From JBGTFE01 sp036403235 (GTDB taxonomy: Bacteria; Acidobacteriota; Blastocatellia; Pyrinomonadales; Pyrinomonadaceae), in assembly GCA_036403235.1 (NCBI GenBank), contig DASWRI010000081.1:1-48227 (forward strand): a DNA stretch of 48,227 nucleotides. The letters are read 5' to 3'. Within the stretch, counting starts at the first letter, position 1. Every line of letters begins with the position of its first letter. Below are positions 32,264 through 41,300 of the stretch, piece by piece. Position numbers and translations under genes: made by a program. The notes beneath the pieces are model-generated. The model worked only from the letters and a program-made list of their open reading frames with translations, was not told the DNA's origin and did no database searches.

Positions 32264-33694
32264 TTAATCTTCCTCGTCAAAATCGAGCGGAACGCGCGAC
32301 GAGAGCAGATTTTGGCTGAGAATCAAACCGACCCAGATTAAAAGCGCGACCGATGAAATCGCCCAGCCAATGTTGGCGATTAAATCATCAAAAACTGTCA
32401 GGCCGAAAAGAATCGCCGGAAAACCGAGAAACGCGATTTTGAGAGAAGTTTTTTTCGAGCGTTCGAGAGTTTCGAGCATATTGACGCGGCTGATTTCCAA
32501 ATCCATATAATCTTCGTCCGTATTGAGACGCGTGAAATATTCGGATTCGTTTTGCGTCCAGCGCTGCAAAGCGGACGTTTCCGCCAGACGATTGGCGGTC
32601 GAAAAATTATGTATGACGTGCGCGATTTTGCCCTCGCGCAGAGCGATTTCCGCCAGTCCCCTGACCGAACGAAAGCTTTCCCCGGCCGCGTCCAGAGCTT
32701 TTTGAAAAGCCTTTTGCGCGCGCCGCCAGTCGCCGTATTGAAAATAACTTTCGCCGAGCCGCGCCAGCAGCTCGCCGTCGCCGTTCGCGCGTTTTTCCGC
32801 CAGACGAAGCGCCGCGAGCGCCTTTTTCTCCATTTTCTCGCTCCGCTCCGCGCCCGCAAACGAATAAAGACAGCGTGCAAAATCGAAAATCAGCCATGCG
32901 TTTCGCGGATTTAAGACGAGCGCACGGCGAAAAGTTTCGAGCGCCTGGAGCAGATAACCCGAAAGCCGCAGTTCGTTTGCCAGACGGCGCAGATAATCGG
33001 ATTTTTCGATTTCGCCCGTCCCGATTTCTCTCTCCTTTGCCTTTGTCCGCGCCGATTTATCGCCCGTTTGAAATTCGTTGACCGAGCTTTCCAGCACATC
33101 GACCGAAGGAATCTGCGCAAATTCCGCTTTCATCAAAGTTTCCTTCGGCTCTTTGAGATAATCGCGCAGCTCGATTGAGCGATTATCGAGCACGTTTTCC
33201 GATACGGCGGCGAAAAGGCTTTGAATCATCCGTCGATAATCTTCGCCGCCCGAAGCGAAAGCAAAGCGCAAATCCTTCCCCTGCACCGAAGTCCGATAGC
33301 GGTAAAAAACGTTTCCGCCGCGTTTTAAGGCACGCAGGGCGAGCGTTTCGACCTGCTCGATGTCCGAGATTTTCAGACGATGGCGCGAGTTGTTGACCGC
33401 CGCCCAGAGGCGCGGCAAAAATCCGACGCGGGTTAAGCGTTTGCCGTCAAAAACGATGCGGTCAGACCAGAGCAGAAGCGGCAGAAACAGCCACGACGCG
33501 CCGAACAGCAGAAACGCCGCCCAGTCGATTTCCAGATATGTTAAAAAAGCGGAAAAAAATGTCGCCAGAAAAAGCGCGGTAAAATAGCTGTTCGGCGAAA
33601 CGCGAATGCTGACCGAATTGTTTGTCGAAGCTGCTGAGCGGCCGTCTTCCCGCGTCGCAACGTCAGCCGTTTTTGTCGGAGCAATATTGCTCAA
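32264..33694 (-). CDS. Membrane protein with PH-like domain and TPR array
   Basis: A 476-residue protein starting at TTG 33694 (AGAGGA eight bases upstream). Two N-terminal membrane helices (about 37-80) precede a beta-rich stretch with IVFDGKRLTRVG, then YRTSVQGKDLRFAF, reminiscent of bacterial PH domains. A TPR region (about 235-370; YLLQALETFRRALVLNPRNA, LLARLGESYFQYGDWRRAQK) follows, and two more helices (about 415-460) end in an acidic tail (DFDEED). The order TM-TM / PH-like / TPR / TM-TM is unusual and places the TPR in the cytoplasm. No family name is certain. Confidence 0.7.
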   Translation of the reverse strand: MSNIAPTKTADVATREDGRSAASTNNSVSIRVSPNSYFTALFLATFFSAFLTYLEIDWAAFLLFGASWLFLPLLLWSDRIVFDGKRLTRVGFLPRLWAAVNNSRHRLKISDIEQVETLALRALKRGGNVFYRYRTSVQGKDLRFAFASGGEDYRRMIQSLFAAVSENVLDNRSIELRDYLKEPKETLMKAEFAQIPSVDVLESSVNEFQTGDKSARTKAKEREIGTGEIEKSDYLRRLANELRLSGYLLQALETFRRALVLNPRNAWLIFDFARCLYSFAGAERSEKMEKKALAALRLAEKRANGDGELLARLGESYFQYGDWRRAQKAFQKALDAAGESFRSVRGLAEIALREGKIAHVIHNFSTANRLAETSALQRWTQNESEYFTRLNTDEDYMDLEISRVNMLETLERSKKTSLKIAFLGFPAILFGLTVFDDLIANIGWAISSVALLIWVGLILSQNLLSSRVPLDFDEED

Positions 33695-33714
33695 AATAAA
33701 AATCCTCTACTCAA

Positions 33715-33723
33715 ATTATATCA
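33715..33723 (-). promoter_or_regulatory. Extended -10 promoter of the membrane TPR gene
   Basis: On the minus strand TG-A-TATAAT, a consensus extended -10, lies about 20 nt before the TTG start. Confidence 0.45.
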
Positions 33724-33841
33724 CTAGAAACGGTTAATCAGTCAGGAATTTTCAAATTTTCTTCGGCGCGAAAATCGGAATGGGAAAATCCGACATCACT
33801 AGGCCGCAGATTCTCGTCGCCGCCGATTCAAACGCAAGAAA

Positions 33842-33877
33842 AAGCACGTTTTATCTCGGAAAAGACAAAACGTGCTT
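33842..33877 (-). terminator. Terminator of the YfgM-like gene
   Basis: The stem AAGCACGTTTT/AAAACGTGCTT (33842-33852 with 33867-33877) is followed on the minus strand by TTTCTT, 25 nt after the stop of the gene at 33903. Confidence 0.7.
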
Positions 33878-33902
33878 AAATTTTCAGATGAAAAGGTCTC
33901 GA

Positions 33903-34763
33903 TTACATTCCGAACGGATTAGCCGATTTGTCCGGCTCGGGTTCTTTGATTTCTTTCGCCTTTTCCGGGTTAAGCTCGGCGAGCTTATCTTTGGCGGTGC
34001 GCGCCGTCTGCGAAAGCGGAACGGCTTTGCCGTCGGCGTCTTTTGCTTCGCTGGCGGCTTTCGCGATATTGAAATAGATATCGGCGGCTTCCGTCTTTTT
34101 GCCCTGTTTTTCGTAAACCTGCGCGAGCGCTAAATTGATTGAATCTTTAGCGAGAACCGAATCGTCCATTCCGGCCAGCTCCTGATAAAGCTGCGCGGCG
34201 CGGTCTAAATCTCCGTCGCCGACTTTTGCCTGAGCGAGCGCAAATTTGGAAAGCTTTCCGATTTCGCCGCTTTTTGAGGCGAGCGTTTCGAGCTCGGAGA
34301 CGGCGGCCGGGCGGTCGAGTTTCAATTTATTGACCGCGACGAAATATTTCGCCTTGTCGCCGACATCGCCGCCGAATTTATCGGCCACCGCCTGAAACTC
34401 GTTGACGGCGGCTTCGGCGCGTTCCTTTTCGGTTTTGAAAGTCTTTTCGGTCGAACCGGCGGGCAAAGGCGAATCGGTCACCTGCGCCGAAGCGGTTTCA
34501 ATCGCTTTGCCGAGCGCGGATTGCGCCTGCGCGTTCGAGCGTCGATTCCACGCGTAAAAAATACCAATCAGGACGGCTAAAACGGCGACTGCCGCGAGCG
34601 CATACAAAAGATTTTTGCCTTTGCCCTCAAATTTTCGGCCGACCGTTTCTATCTTTTTATTGATGTTTCGTTGAAATTCGTCCTGATAAGCTATCTTTTT
34701 CTTATCGTCCTGTGCCGCAGGATTTTGAACCGTTTGTGATACTTGTCTTTTTTTTCTAGCCAT
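33903..34763 (-). CDS. YfgM-like single-pass membrane TPR protein
   Basis: A 286-residue protein: charged cytoplasmic head (1-48, DDKKKIAYQDEFQRNINKK), one membrane helix (about 51-70, LLYALAAVAVLAVLIGIFY), then a periplasmic helical repeat domain with FQAVADKFGGDVGDKAKYFV, DRAAQLYQELA and INLALAQVYEKQGKKTEAADI. This architecture matches YfgM, an accessory of the SecYEG translocon in Proteobacteria. Assignment to that exact role is inference. A Pro/Glu/Lys tail ends in SANPFGM. Confidence 0.75.
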   Translation of the reverse strand: MARKKRQVSQTVQNPAAQDDKKKIAYQDEFQRNINKKIETVGRKFEGKGKNLLYALAAVAVLAVLIGIFYAWNRRSNAQAQSALGKAIETASAQVTDSPLPAGSTEKTFKTEKERAEAAVNEFQAVADKFGGDVGDKAKYFVAVNKLKLDRPAAVSELETLASKSGEIGKLSKFALAQAKVGDGDLDRAAQLYQELAGMDDSVLAKDSINLALAQVYEKQGKKTEAADIYFNIAKAASEAKDADGKAVPLSQTARTAKDKLAELNPEKAKEIKEPEPDKSANPFGM

Positions 34764-34791
34764 TTATTGCAATTCTTTCTCGTTTTTTCGT

Positions 34792-34821
34792 TGTATAATT
34801 AGTTAATAAGATTTTTGTAAA
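34792..34821 (-). promoter_or_regulatory. Promoter of the YfgM-like gene
   Basis: TTTACA (34821-34816), 18-bp spacer, TATACA (34797-34792), about 30 nt before the start codon. Confidence 0.4.
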
Positions 34822-34868
34822 AGAGTCAATTTAATCAAAAAACTTGAGCCATAGCAAGTAGCTTTAAG

Positions 34869-34903
34869 GCAAAAGGCGAAAGTAAAAAGGAAAAAGCGAA
34901 CTA
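34869..34903. repeat. Single-arm heptamer repeat
   Basis: Consecutive 7-mers GCAAAAG, GCGAAAG, TAAAAAG, GAAAAAG, CGAACTA. The end CGAACTAAAACT has a near-complement at 34968-34978, beyond the sigmaE-like promoter, so the promoter lies in the potential loop. Confidence 0.5.
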
Positions 34904-34938
34904 AAACTCCGGATACGAAAAAAAATTTTACATTTCCG

Positions 34939-34966
34939 GGAACAAATTCGGAAAGACGGTGTCTAA
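34939..34966 (+). promoter_or_regulatory. SigmaE-type promoter before the RpoE-like gene
   Basis: GGAACAA (34939-34945), exactly 15 bases, GTCTAA (34961-34966). The known E. coli sigmaE consensus is GGAACTT-N15-GTCTAA. This predicts that the sigma factor transcribes its own gene. Confidence 0.65.
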
Positions 34967-35038
34967 TAGTTTAGTTCGCGGAAAACGCGGGTGAGCAATT
35001 TCAAACTTCCGTTTGTCGGAAAAGGAAAAAGGCAGGAG

Positions 35039-35692
35039 ATGTTCTTCAGCAAGTCAATCACATTTGACCAGGAAGAATTAGGAGAGGTTGCTCTGGCGAC
35101 GGGTTCCGCCGCTGCCTGCTCAAGCGTCGAAAACGAGTTCATTGAAAGATTAAAGACGGGCGAGACACAAGCCTTCGACACATTGGTAATGCGTTATTCG
35201 GGCGACATTTACGCGCTTCTTCTGCGCATTACGGAAGACGCCGAAGAAGCCGGAGATTTGACGCAGGAAACATTTCTGAGCGCGCTCAAAGCGATAAAAA
35301 AATTTCGCGGCGAGGCGGATTTGAAAACCTGGCTTTTCCGGATTGCGATAAACGAATCGCGCAACCGTTTTCGCTGGTGGAAACGCCGCTTTCGCGAAAA
35401 AACCGTCTCTATCGATGCTCCGATTGGCGAGAGCGAAACGCTTCTGAGCGAGACTTTTTCGAGTAATTCGAAAAATCCGGAAGAAAATGCCTTGCAGCGC
35501 GAGCGGGAAAACGCTTTGCGAAAAGCTTTGCGCGAGCTGCCCGAAATTTTCCGCGAGGCCGTCGTTTTATGCGACATCGAAGGTTTCAGCTACGAGGAAA
35601 TCGCCTCCGTTCTCGAAATAAATCTCGGAACGGTAAAATCAAGAATTGCCCGCGGACGCGAAGAATTGAGAAAGAAGCTGCATGATATTTGA
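35039..35692 (+). CDS. RpoE-type ECF sigma factor
   Basis: 217 residues from the ATG at 35039 (AAGG six bases upstream). A GTG at 34991 would add 16 residues and cannot be excluded. Region 2 (about 40-115): FDTLVMRYSGDIYALLLRIT, EDAEEAGDLTQETFLSAL and FRGEADLKTWLFRIAINESR, the classic ECF -10-recognition set. Region 4 (about 155-212): LRELPEIFREAVVLCDIEGF then SYEEIASVLEINLGTVKSRI. It carries a sigmaE-like promoter upstream and a zinc-finger anti-sigma gene 384 nt downstream, so it is probably held inactive at the membrane until envelope stress. Confidence 0.92.
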   Translation: MFFSKSITFDQEELGEVALATGSAAACSSVENEFIERLKTGETQAFDTLVMRYSGDIYALLLRITEDAEEAGDLTQETFLSALKAIKKFRGEADLKTWLFRIAINESRNRFRWWKRRFREKTVSIDAPIGESETLLSETFSSNSKNPEENALQRERENALRKALRELPEIFREAVVLCDIEGFSYEEIASVLEINLGTVKSRIARGREELRKKLHDI

Positions 35693-35698
35693 AAAGGA

Positions 35699-35768
35699 AG
35701 ATGTCAGATGCCAGATGCTCGATGCCGGTTTTTCCGAAATCCAACATCTGACATCCGGCGTCTGATGA
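35699..35768. repeat. Heptamer repeat element with paired arms
   Basis: The left arm (35699-35728) is AGATGTC, AGATGCC, AGATGCT, CGATGCC and the right arm (35741-35768) is CCAACAT, CTGACAT, CCGGCGT, CTGATGA. They are partly complementary. It lies seven bases past the sigma-factor stop. Confidence 0.7.
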
Positions 35769-36004
35769 GCGAATAATTGACCCGCCCCGGTTTCACAAAA
35801 TTAAACCAAAAATCGGTGCCAAACGTGAGGTCAAGTGAGCGAGATAGTTCGGAGAATTCGGACGTTTCGGCCAATTTTGAAAACGCGACCAGCAACATCC
35901 GTTCGAGACAGAGGCTGAAATCAATTGAAAAATTCGGAACAAAACCGTTTGTTTTCCGGCGAACAAGGAAAACAGCCGGGGTCGGTCAGTTATTCGCACA
36001 AAAA
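35769..36004. other. Non-coding spacer between sigma and anti-sigma genes
   Basis: A 236-nt stretch bounded by two heptamer elements. TTGACC-N17-ATTAAA (35777-35805) is a weak promoter candidate for the anti-sigma gene. The only open frame (83 codons) has no ribosome site or protein-like composition. Nothing else seen. Confidence 0.4.
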
Positions 36005-36068
36005 CAGAGGTCAGAGTTTAGAGATTAGTAAAAATCATGGAAATTACCAGCCTCCAACCTCTGACAAC
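36005..36068. repeat. Heptamer repeat element with paired arms
   Basis: Left units AGAGGTC, AGAGTTT, AGAGATT, AGT (36005-36029) and right arm CCTCCAACCTCTGACA (36050-36068). It ends eight bases before the anti-sigma start codon, so any hairpin would lie over the translation start region. Confidence 0.6.
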
Positions 36069-36076
36069 TTAAAAAA

Positions 36077-36922
36077 ATGAAATGCGAAAATTTACAATTT
36101 AATCTGTCGATTTATCCGGACGACTGTTTGACCGAGGACGAGCGCGCTTTGGCTGACGAGCATCTGGCGGCGTGCCCTCTGTGTCGGCAAAAATTGGCTG
36201 ATTTTCAGGAATTGCGAAAAAACTTTCGAGCTCTGGCGCGTCCCGAAATTCCGAATCACGTTCTGAACTCGGTGCGGAGCGCGGTTGCGGGCGAATTGAA
36301 AACGACGGAAACTGCGCCTTTATTTTTATTTCCGAGCGCTTCGAGCAGCTGGCTCAAATCGTTTTTGATGCCCTCCGGCGTCGGCCTCGTCGCATCTCTG
36401 TTTCTGGGTTTTATGATTCTCGGAGTTTTGCTTTCGAGCGTCGAGCGGCCAACCCCCGAAACCGCATCCTTGAGCAATTCGAAATACATTCGTCCGGTGA
36501 TGCTTACAAATCCGAAACCCGACACCAACGATTTTGTGTTCGATTCGAGCGACGTCGCCTTAAATCCGAAAGATTTTGCAAAGGCGCGCATTTCGGTTTC
36601 GGGCGAATCGCCCTCGGTTAACCCGACCGGCGCGCTCGTCGCTCTGACGAAATCAATCGTGCGCGGGCAGATGAAGGACGAGGAAGTCGTCGTCGTCGCC
36701 GACGTTTTCGGCAACGGCCTGGCGCAAATCGCCGACGTTATCGAAGCGCCGCGCGACCGCGCAATTTTGTATAATCTCGACAAAGCGCTCAAGACCGACC
36801 CCGATTACGCGCCGTTTGTGCCCGCCAGCTTTGACGGCCGCGCCGATTCGGTGCAGATTGTTCTGAAAATCCAGCGCGTCGATGTCGATGTCAATAAACC
36901 GGCGAAGAAAAACAGAAAATAA
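36077..36922 (+). CDS. Zinc-finger (zf-HC2) anti-sigma factor
   Basis: A 281-residue single-pass protein. The N-terminus holds the anti-sigma zinc-finger pattern DEHLAACPLCRQK (His, then CxxC) within MKCENLQFNLSIYPDD. One membrane helix follows (about 100-122, VGLVASLFLGFMILGVLL) and then an outer domain. The C-terminal 90 residues (VVVVADVFGNGLAQIADVIE then PRDRAILYNLDKALKTDPDY) look conserved but I cannot name them. It faces the RpoE-like factor upstream and is its probable inhibitor. No ribosome site is visible between the repeat element and the ATG. Confidence 0.85.
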   Translation: MKCENLQFNLSIYPDDCLTEDERALADEHLAACPLCRQKLADFQELRKNFRALARPEIPNHVLNSVRSAVAGELKTTETAPLFLFPSASSSWLKSFLMPSGVGLVASLFLGFMILGVLLSSVERPTPETASLSNSKYIRPVMLTNPKPDTNDFVFDSSDVALNPKDFAKARISVSGESPSVNPTGALVALTKSIVRGQMKDEEVVVVADVFGNGLAQIADVIEAPRDRAILYNLDKALKTDPDYAPFVPASFDGRADSVQIVLKIQRVDVDVNKPAKKNRK

Positions 36923-36952
36923 ATTTTCGAAAAATCCTCGCTTCTCCTCGAC

Positions 36953-36981
36953 TTGCCCCGCACAGCTCAAAATTGTTATAG
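36953..36981 (+). promoter_or_regulatory. Promoter of the AttH/CrtC-like gene
   Basis: TTGCCC (36953-36958), 17-bp spacer, TTATAG (36976-36981), 20 nt before the ATG. The short leader makes this only moderately likely. Confidence 0.35.
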
Positions 36982-37001
36982 CTTAAATAAGAGGAATAAC
37001 G

Positions 37002-38213
37002 ATGAGCGAACAAAATATTTTCCCGGAAAACTTACAGGATTTACTAAAAAAATTCGAGCAGACGGCATCTGATTTTTTTGAAGGCGCGACCGAAACCTTT
37101 CTCGGTAAAGCCGACACTCTGCGCGACGGAACCGAGCTCGACGCCGTCGAACTGCCGCGCGATTTATACGCGCACGCGGGCGCGCAAACCGAATGGTGGT
37201 ATTACACCGGGCACGGCGAAACCGTCTCGGGCAAGCATTTCGGCTTCGAGCTAGTTTTCTTTAAACGGCGGACGGATTTGGACAAATTCTCGCTCGTCCC
37301 GCTTCGCGTTTTCGGCAACCCGATTTATTTCGCGCACTTTGCCTTAACGGACGCCGACGAAAAAAAATTTCGTTACGCGCACCGCAAAAGCGCCAACGGC
37401 TGGTTTGATTATCCGGCTTCGGCGAGCGAGACGCATTTTCACCTGCGGCTCGGCGATTGGTCTCTGCGCGAATCGCACGGAACGCACATTCTGCGCGCAA
37501 CGACCTCGGCCGACGTCATTTTCGAAGCGAACCTGAAACCGACAAAAACGCCCGTTCTGAACGGCAAGGCAAAAAACGGCGTTTCCTTTAAAGACGAGGG
37601 CGAAGCGTCGAGATATTTCAGCTACACCCGAATGGAGATGGAAGGCGACATCACGTGGAACGGCGAAACCGAGCATTTTACGGGCTCGGCGTGGATGGAC
37701 AGAGAGTTCGGCACGTGGACGCCGACCGAAAATCAGAAAGGCTGGGACTGGTTTTCGATTCAGCTCGACGACGAAACCGAATTGATGTGCTACCGGCTGC
37801 GCAACAGCTCGGGCGGCGTCTCCACTTTTTCGAGCGGAACTTACGTCGAAAAATCGGGCGAATTTACGCCTCTCTCGCACGAAGATTTTACGATTGAACC
37901 CGCCGGATACTGGAAAAGCCCGCATACAAACGCGACTTATCCGAGCGGCTGGCGTTTGAAAGTTCCAAAGTTCGATTTGGATTTAATGGTCGCGCCCGTG
38001 ATGGAAAATCAGGAGCTCGACACGCGCGGGACGACGATGATTGTTTACTGGGAAGGCGCGTGCGAAGTTTCGGGCAAAAAAGGCGAAAAAGATATAAAAG
38101 GGCGCGCTTACATCGAGCTCGTCGGCTACGACCGCTCGCACGACAAACCGAATCTGGCTTATTTTTTGATGGGCAGCCATTTCGAGTTTCCGTCAAAATC
38201 TTTCTGGGAATAA
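37002..38213 (+). CDS. AttH/CrtC-like lipocalin-fold protein
   Basis: A 403-residue protein without signal peptide. It carries the AttH/CrtC (PF07143) hallmarks: AQTEWWYYTGHGETVSGKHF (about 61-80), IYFAHFALTD, then GSAWMDREFGTWTP (about 225) and WDWFSIQLDDETELMCYRLR, and a C-terminal YWEGACEVSG. CrtC members hydrate carotenoids (1,2-hydratase), while AttH-like proteins have other or unknown substrates. No carotenoid genes are nearby, so I make no substrate call. AGAGG eight bases before the ATG supports the start. Confidence 0.85.
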   Translation: MSEQNIFPENLQDLLKKFEQTASDFFEGATETFLGKADTLRDGTELDAVELPRDLYAHAGAQTEWWYYTGHGETVSGKHFGFELVFFKRRTDLDKFSLVPLRVFGNPIYFAHFALTDADEKKFRYAHRKSANGWFDYPASASETHFHLRLGDWSLRESHGTHILRATTSADVIFEANLKPTKTPVLNGKAKNGVSFKDEGEASRYFSYTRMEMEGDITWNGETEHFTGSAWMDREFGTWTPTENQKGWDWFSIQLDDETELMCYRLRNSSGGVSTFSSGTYVEKSGEFTPLSHEDFTIEPAGYWKSPHTNATYPSGWRLKVPKFDLDLMVAPVMENQELDTRGTTMIVYWEGACEVSGKKGEKDIKGRAYIELVGYDRSHDKPNLAYFLMGSHFEFPSKSFWE

Positions 38214-38225
38214 AATTTAAAAAGA

Positions 38226-38303
38226 AATCAGCCACGAATTACACGGATTACACGAATAAAAAAAAGAAATAATTTGTGTAATCCGTGCTATTCGCGGCTG
38301 ATT
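38226..38303. repeat. Nonamer-type palindromic element, likely terminator
   Basis: The 28-nt arms (38226-38253, 38276-38303) pair with few mismatches. The left arm reads CACGAATTA, CACGGATTA, CACGAATAA in 9-nt steps. It spans the gap between convergent genes ending at 38213 and 38304. Confidence 0.75.
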
Positions 38304-41300
38304 TTAAGGCTCGGCGACAAAACTCACATTGTCCAGACTGTTTTTAACAGTTATCACCTGCGCGGCTTCGGCAAAGTGGTATCGACCGGCAGAAACGCTG
38401 ATTGTGTAAGGCCCGCCGGCCGGAACATTGTCAAATTGATAAAGCCCGAAAGAACCCGTATAAGCCGTATAACTTTCGCCGCCCACGCCGGTTATGACAA
38501 TCTTTGCCTTACTGATGCCGCCGCCGGATGACGTGACGACTCGCCCGCCGACGTTAAAAGCGATTGGCTCGATATTCCCGACCGCCCAGTCCGAAAAATC
38601 GCTGACGCCGGTCGTGCTGACGGTATTTGCTCCGGCGTTTAAGCTGAACGGCGCAACCTGTGCCGGAACGCCGCCCGCAACGCGGTAAAGTTTATATGTC
38701 TGCTCGGCGGCAGAAACGTCTGCGTCGAGATATTTGAAGGTTAAATCGGCGGTCAAATCGCCCGTTTCGTTGAGCGTCCAGAATCGTTTGAGCGAGTAGT
38801 TTTGATTTAAAGCCGGGTGCGCGCTCTGCGTCGCGCCGGCGGTCAGCGAAGAAGGCTTAACGGCGAGCGCCGTAATATTTGCGTCAACCGGCGAAAAACC
38901 GTTCGCCGTTCCCGTCGGATAGCTGAACGCGCCCGTCGAACAAAAATCCTTGCGGACGCTGCCGATGATATAAGCCGAAGAATTTGCGCCCGAGACCGCG
39001 CCCGTGCAGTCGATTCTGAGCGAGTTGACCGAATCTACTACGTCGAGATTAATTGTTCTGCCATCGGGAATATAAACATCGTGAAGCTTTGTAAACGCGC
39101 CGTAATTCCAGGTTGCGCCCGCCGACCAGCTGCCGTCGGCGATTGACGTGTAAGTCGGATTAAAAATGCTGACGATATTGCTGTAAGGATTTCCGACGAC
39201 GAGCGTTTCGTTAAAAGAGTCGTAGGAAAATTGAAAACCCAGGCCGTCTCCTGCGGTTCTGCCGAGAATGCTGTTGTCGGCGGTAATCGCCCCGACCGTC
39301 CCGCCGTTGCCAGCGCCGTAGGTGAGCGCTCCCGCATTTGGAATACTGCCGTTTCTCCAATACTCGCTTCTGATGACATAGTTGCCGTTTGGCAATATTC
39401 TGATAATCTTGCCGAGATAATCATACCCGGTTGAGCCGGTTAATGAATTGGCGGCGGAAATCGCGCCCGAGCAGCCGGTCGTTCCGCTGCACCACGTTAC
39501 GGCTCCGACATCCTGCGCCGCGCCGTTATCCCACGAAGCGTTTCGGACGAGATAATTGCCGTTTGGCAATTCGAAAACAGGATAACTTCCAAAGTTGCCA
39601 CTCTCCTGTGTGCCGATAAGAGAATTAACCGCGGAAACCGCGCCGACCGTTCCTCCCTGACCGTTTCCCCACGTAACCGCGCCTTTATTATTAATCGTGC
39701 CGCCATTTTTCCATTGCCTGCTGTTTACAACATAATTGCCGTTGGATAATGCAGTAACTCCGTAATCGCCGACATTATCATCAATTTGTGTGCCGACCAG
39801 CGAATTTGCGACGGAAACCACTCCGACCGTGCCGACCGAACCATTTCCCCACGTAATAGCTCCCGCGCGCGCGGCGCTTCCGTTTTTCCAATTACTGCTG
39901 AGTACGACGTAATTGCCGTTTGCGAGCGGCGCGACGTATCCGCCGACACCATCAAACTGCTGTGTGCCGACCAGGGAATTTTCGGCGGATACCACGCCCG
40001 ACGTGCCGCCCTGACCGTTTCCCCATGTGACGGCTCCCGCGAGACTAGCGGCGTTGTTATTCCATTTCTGGGTGGCGATAACATAATTGCCGTTTGTTAA
40101 CGCGACGACTCTTTGTCCGACCAATTCCTCGACCTGATTACCGACCAGCGAATTGGCGGCGGAAACTGCGGCAACCGTGCCGCCGAACCCGTCGCCCCAG
40201 GTGACGGCTCCCGCGTTGAAAATTGTGCCATTATCCCAATCGGAGCTTTCGACAACGTAATTACCGTTTGTCAGCGGATAGACTGAACCGCCGACGCCGT
40301 CGCCCGCTTTCGTGCCGAAGAGCGAATTGGTGGTCGAGACCGCGCCGACCACGCCGGTTGAACCGTCGCCCCACGTCGCCGCGCCCGCATCGACGATTTT
40401 GTCGTTATTCCAGACGGAAGCATTTACGACGTAATTGCCGTTTGTTAAGGCCGTCACTCTTTCGCCGATTGAATCGTCGGGATGTGTCCCGACCAGCGAA
40501 TTGGCCGCGGAAATTTCACCGAACGTGCCGCCGAGTCCGTTGCCCCACGTCGCGGCGCCCGCATCGGTAATCGCGCCGTTATCCCAACTTTTGCTCATGA
40601 CAACGTAATTGCCGTTGGTTAAAACGGTAATCAGGCTATTTCCGACAAAATCGTCAGTGTGCGAGCCGACCAGAGAGTTGGCGGCAGAGACTTCGCCGGA
40701 CGTGCCGACCGAACCGCTTCCCCACGTTACCGCTCCCGCGCGCGTGGCGCTTCCGTTATTCCAATCTCGACTGATGACGACGTAATTGCCGTTTGGCAAA
40801 GCTACAACGCCGTAATTGCCGACCAGGTCATTGGTTTGAGTGCCGACCAGCGAGTTGGCGGCGGAAACCGCGCCTGTACAACCCTTAGTCCCGCTGCACC
40901 ACGTTACCGCTCCGGCATCTACGGCTGCGCCGTTGTCCCAATTTTTGCTCGTTACGACGTAACTGCCGTTCGACAGAATGTAAATGCTGCCGATATTGTC
41001 ATTGAATGATGTCCCGACCAGCGAATTGGCGGCGGAGACGACCCCGGCGCACCCGGTGTTTCCGTCACAAAATGTTACCGCTCCGGCACCTGCCGCTCCG
41101 CTATTATTCCAGCCCAGACTCGGCACGAGGTAATTGCCGTTCGGCAGGACGCGGATGTCGTTATGACCGAGATGTTCGTATGAAGCTGCACCGACCAGCG
41201 AATTGGCGGCGGAAACTGTGCCCGAGCAGCCTGTAGCTCCGCTGCACCATGTTACGGAACCGAGTTCGATTCCCGTGCCGTCATCCCAAAAGTAATTTTG

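Noticed and set aside
33780..34133. 117-codon plus-strand frame
   Set aside because: It crosses the terminator and the 3' part of the YfgM-like gene; no ribosome site and no recognisable protein.
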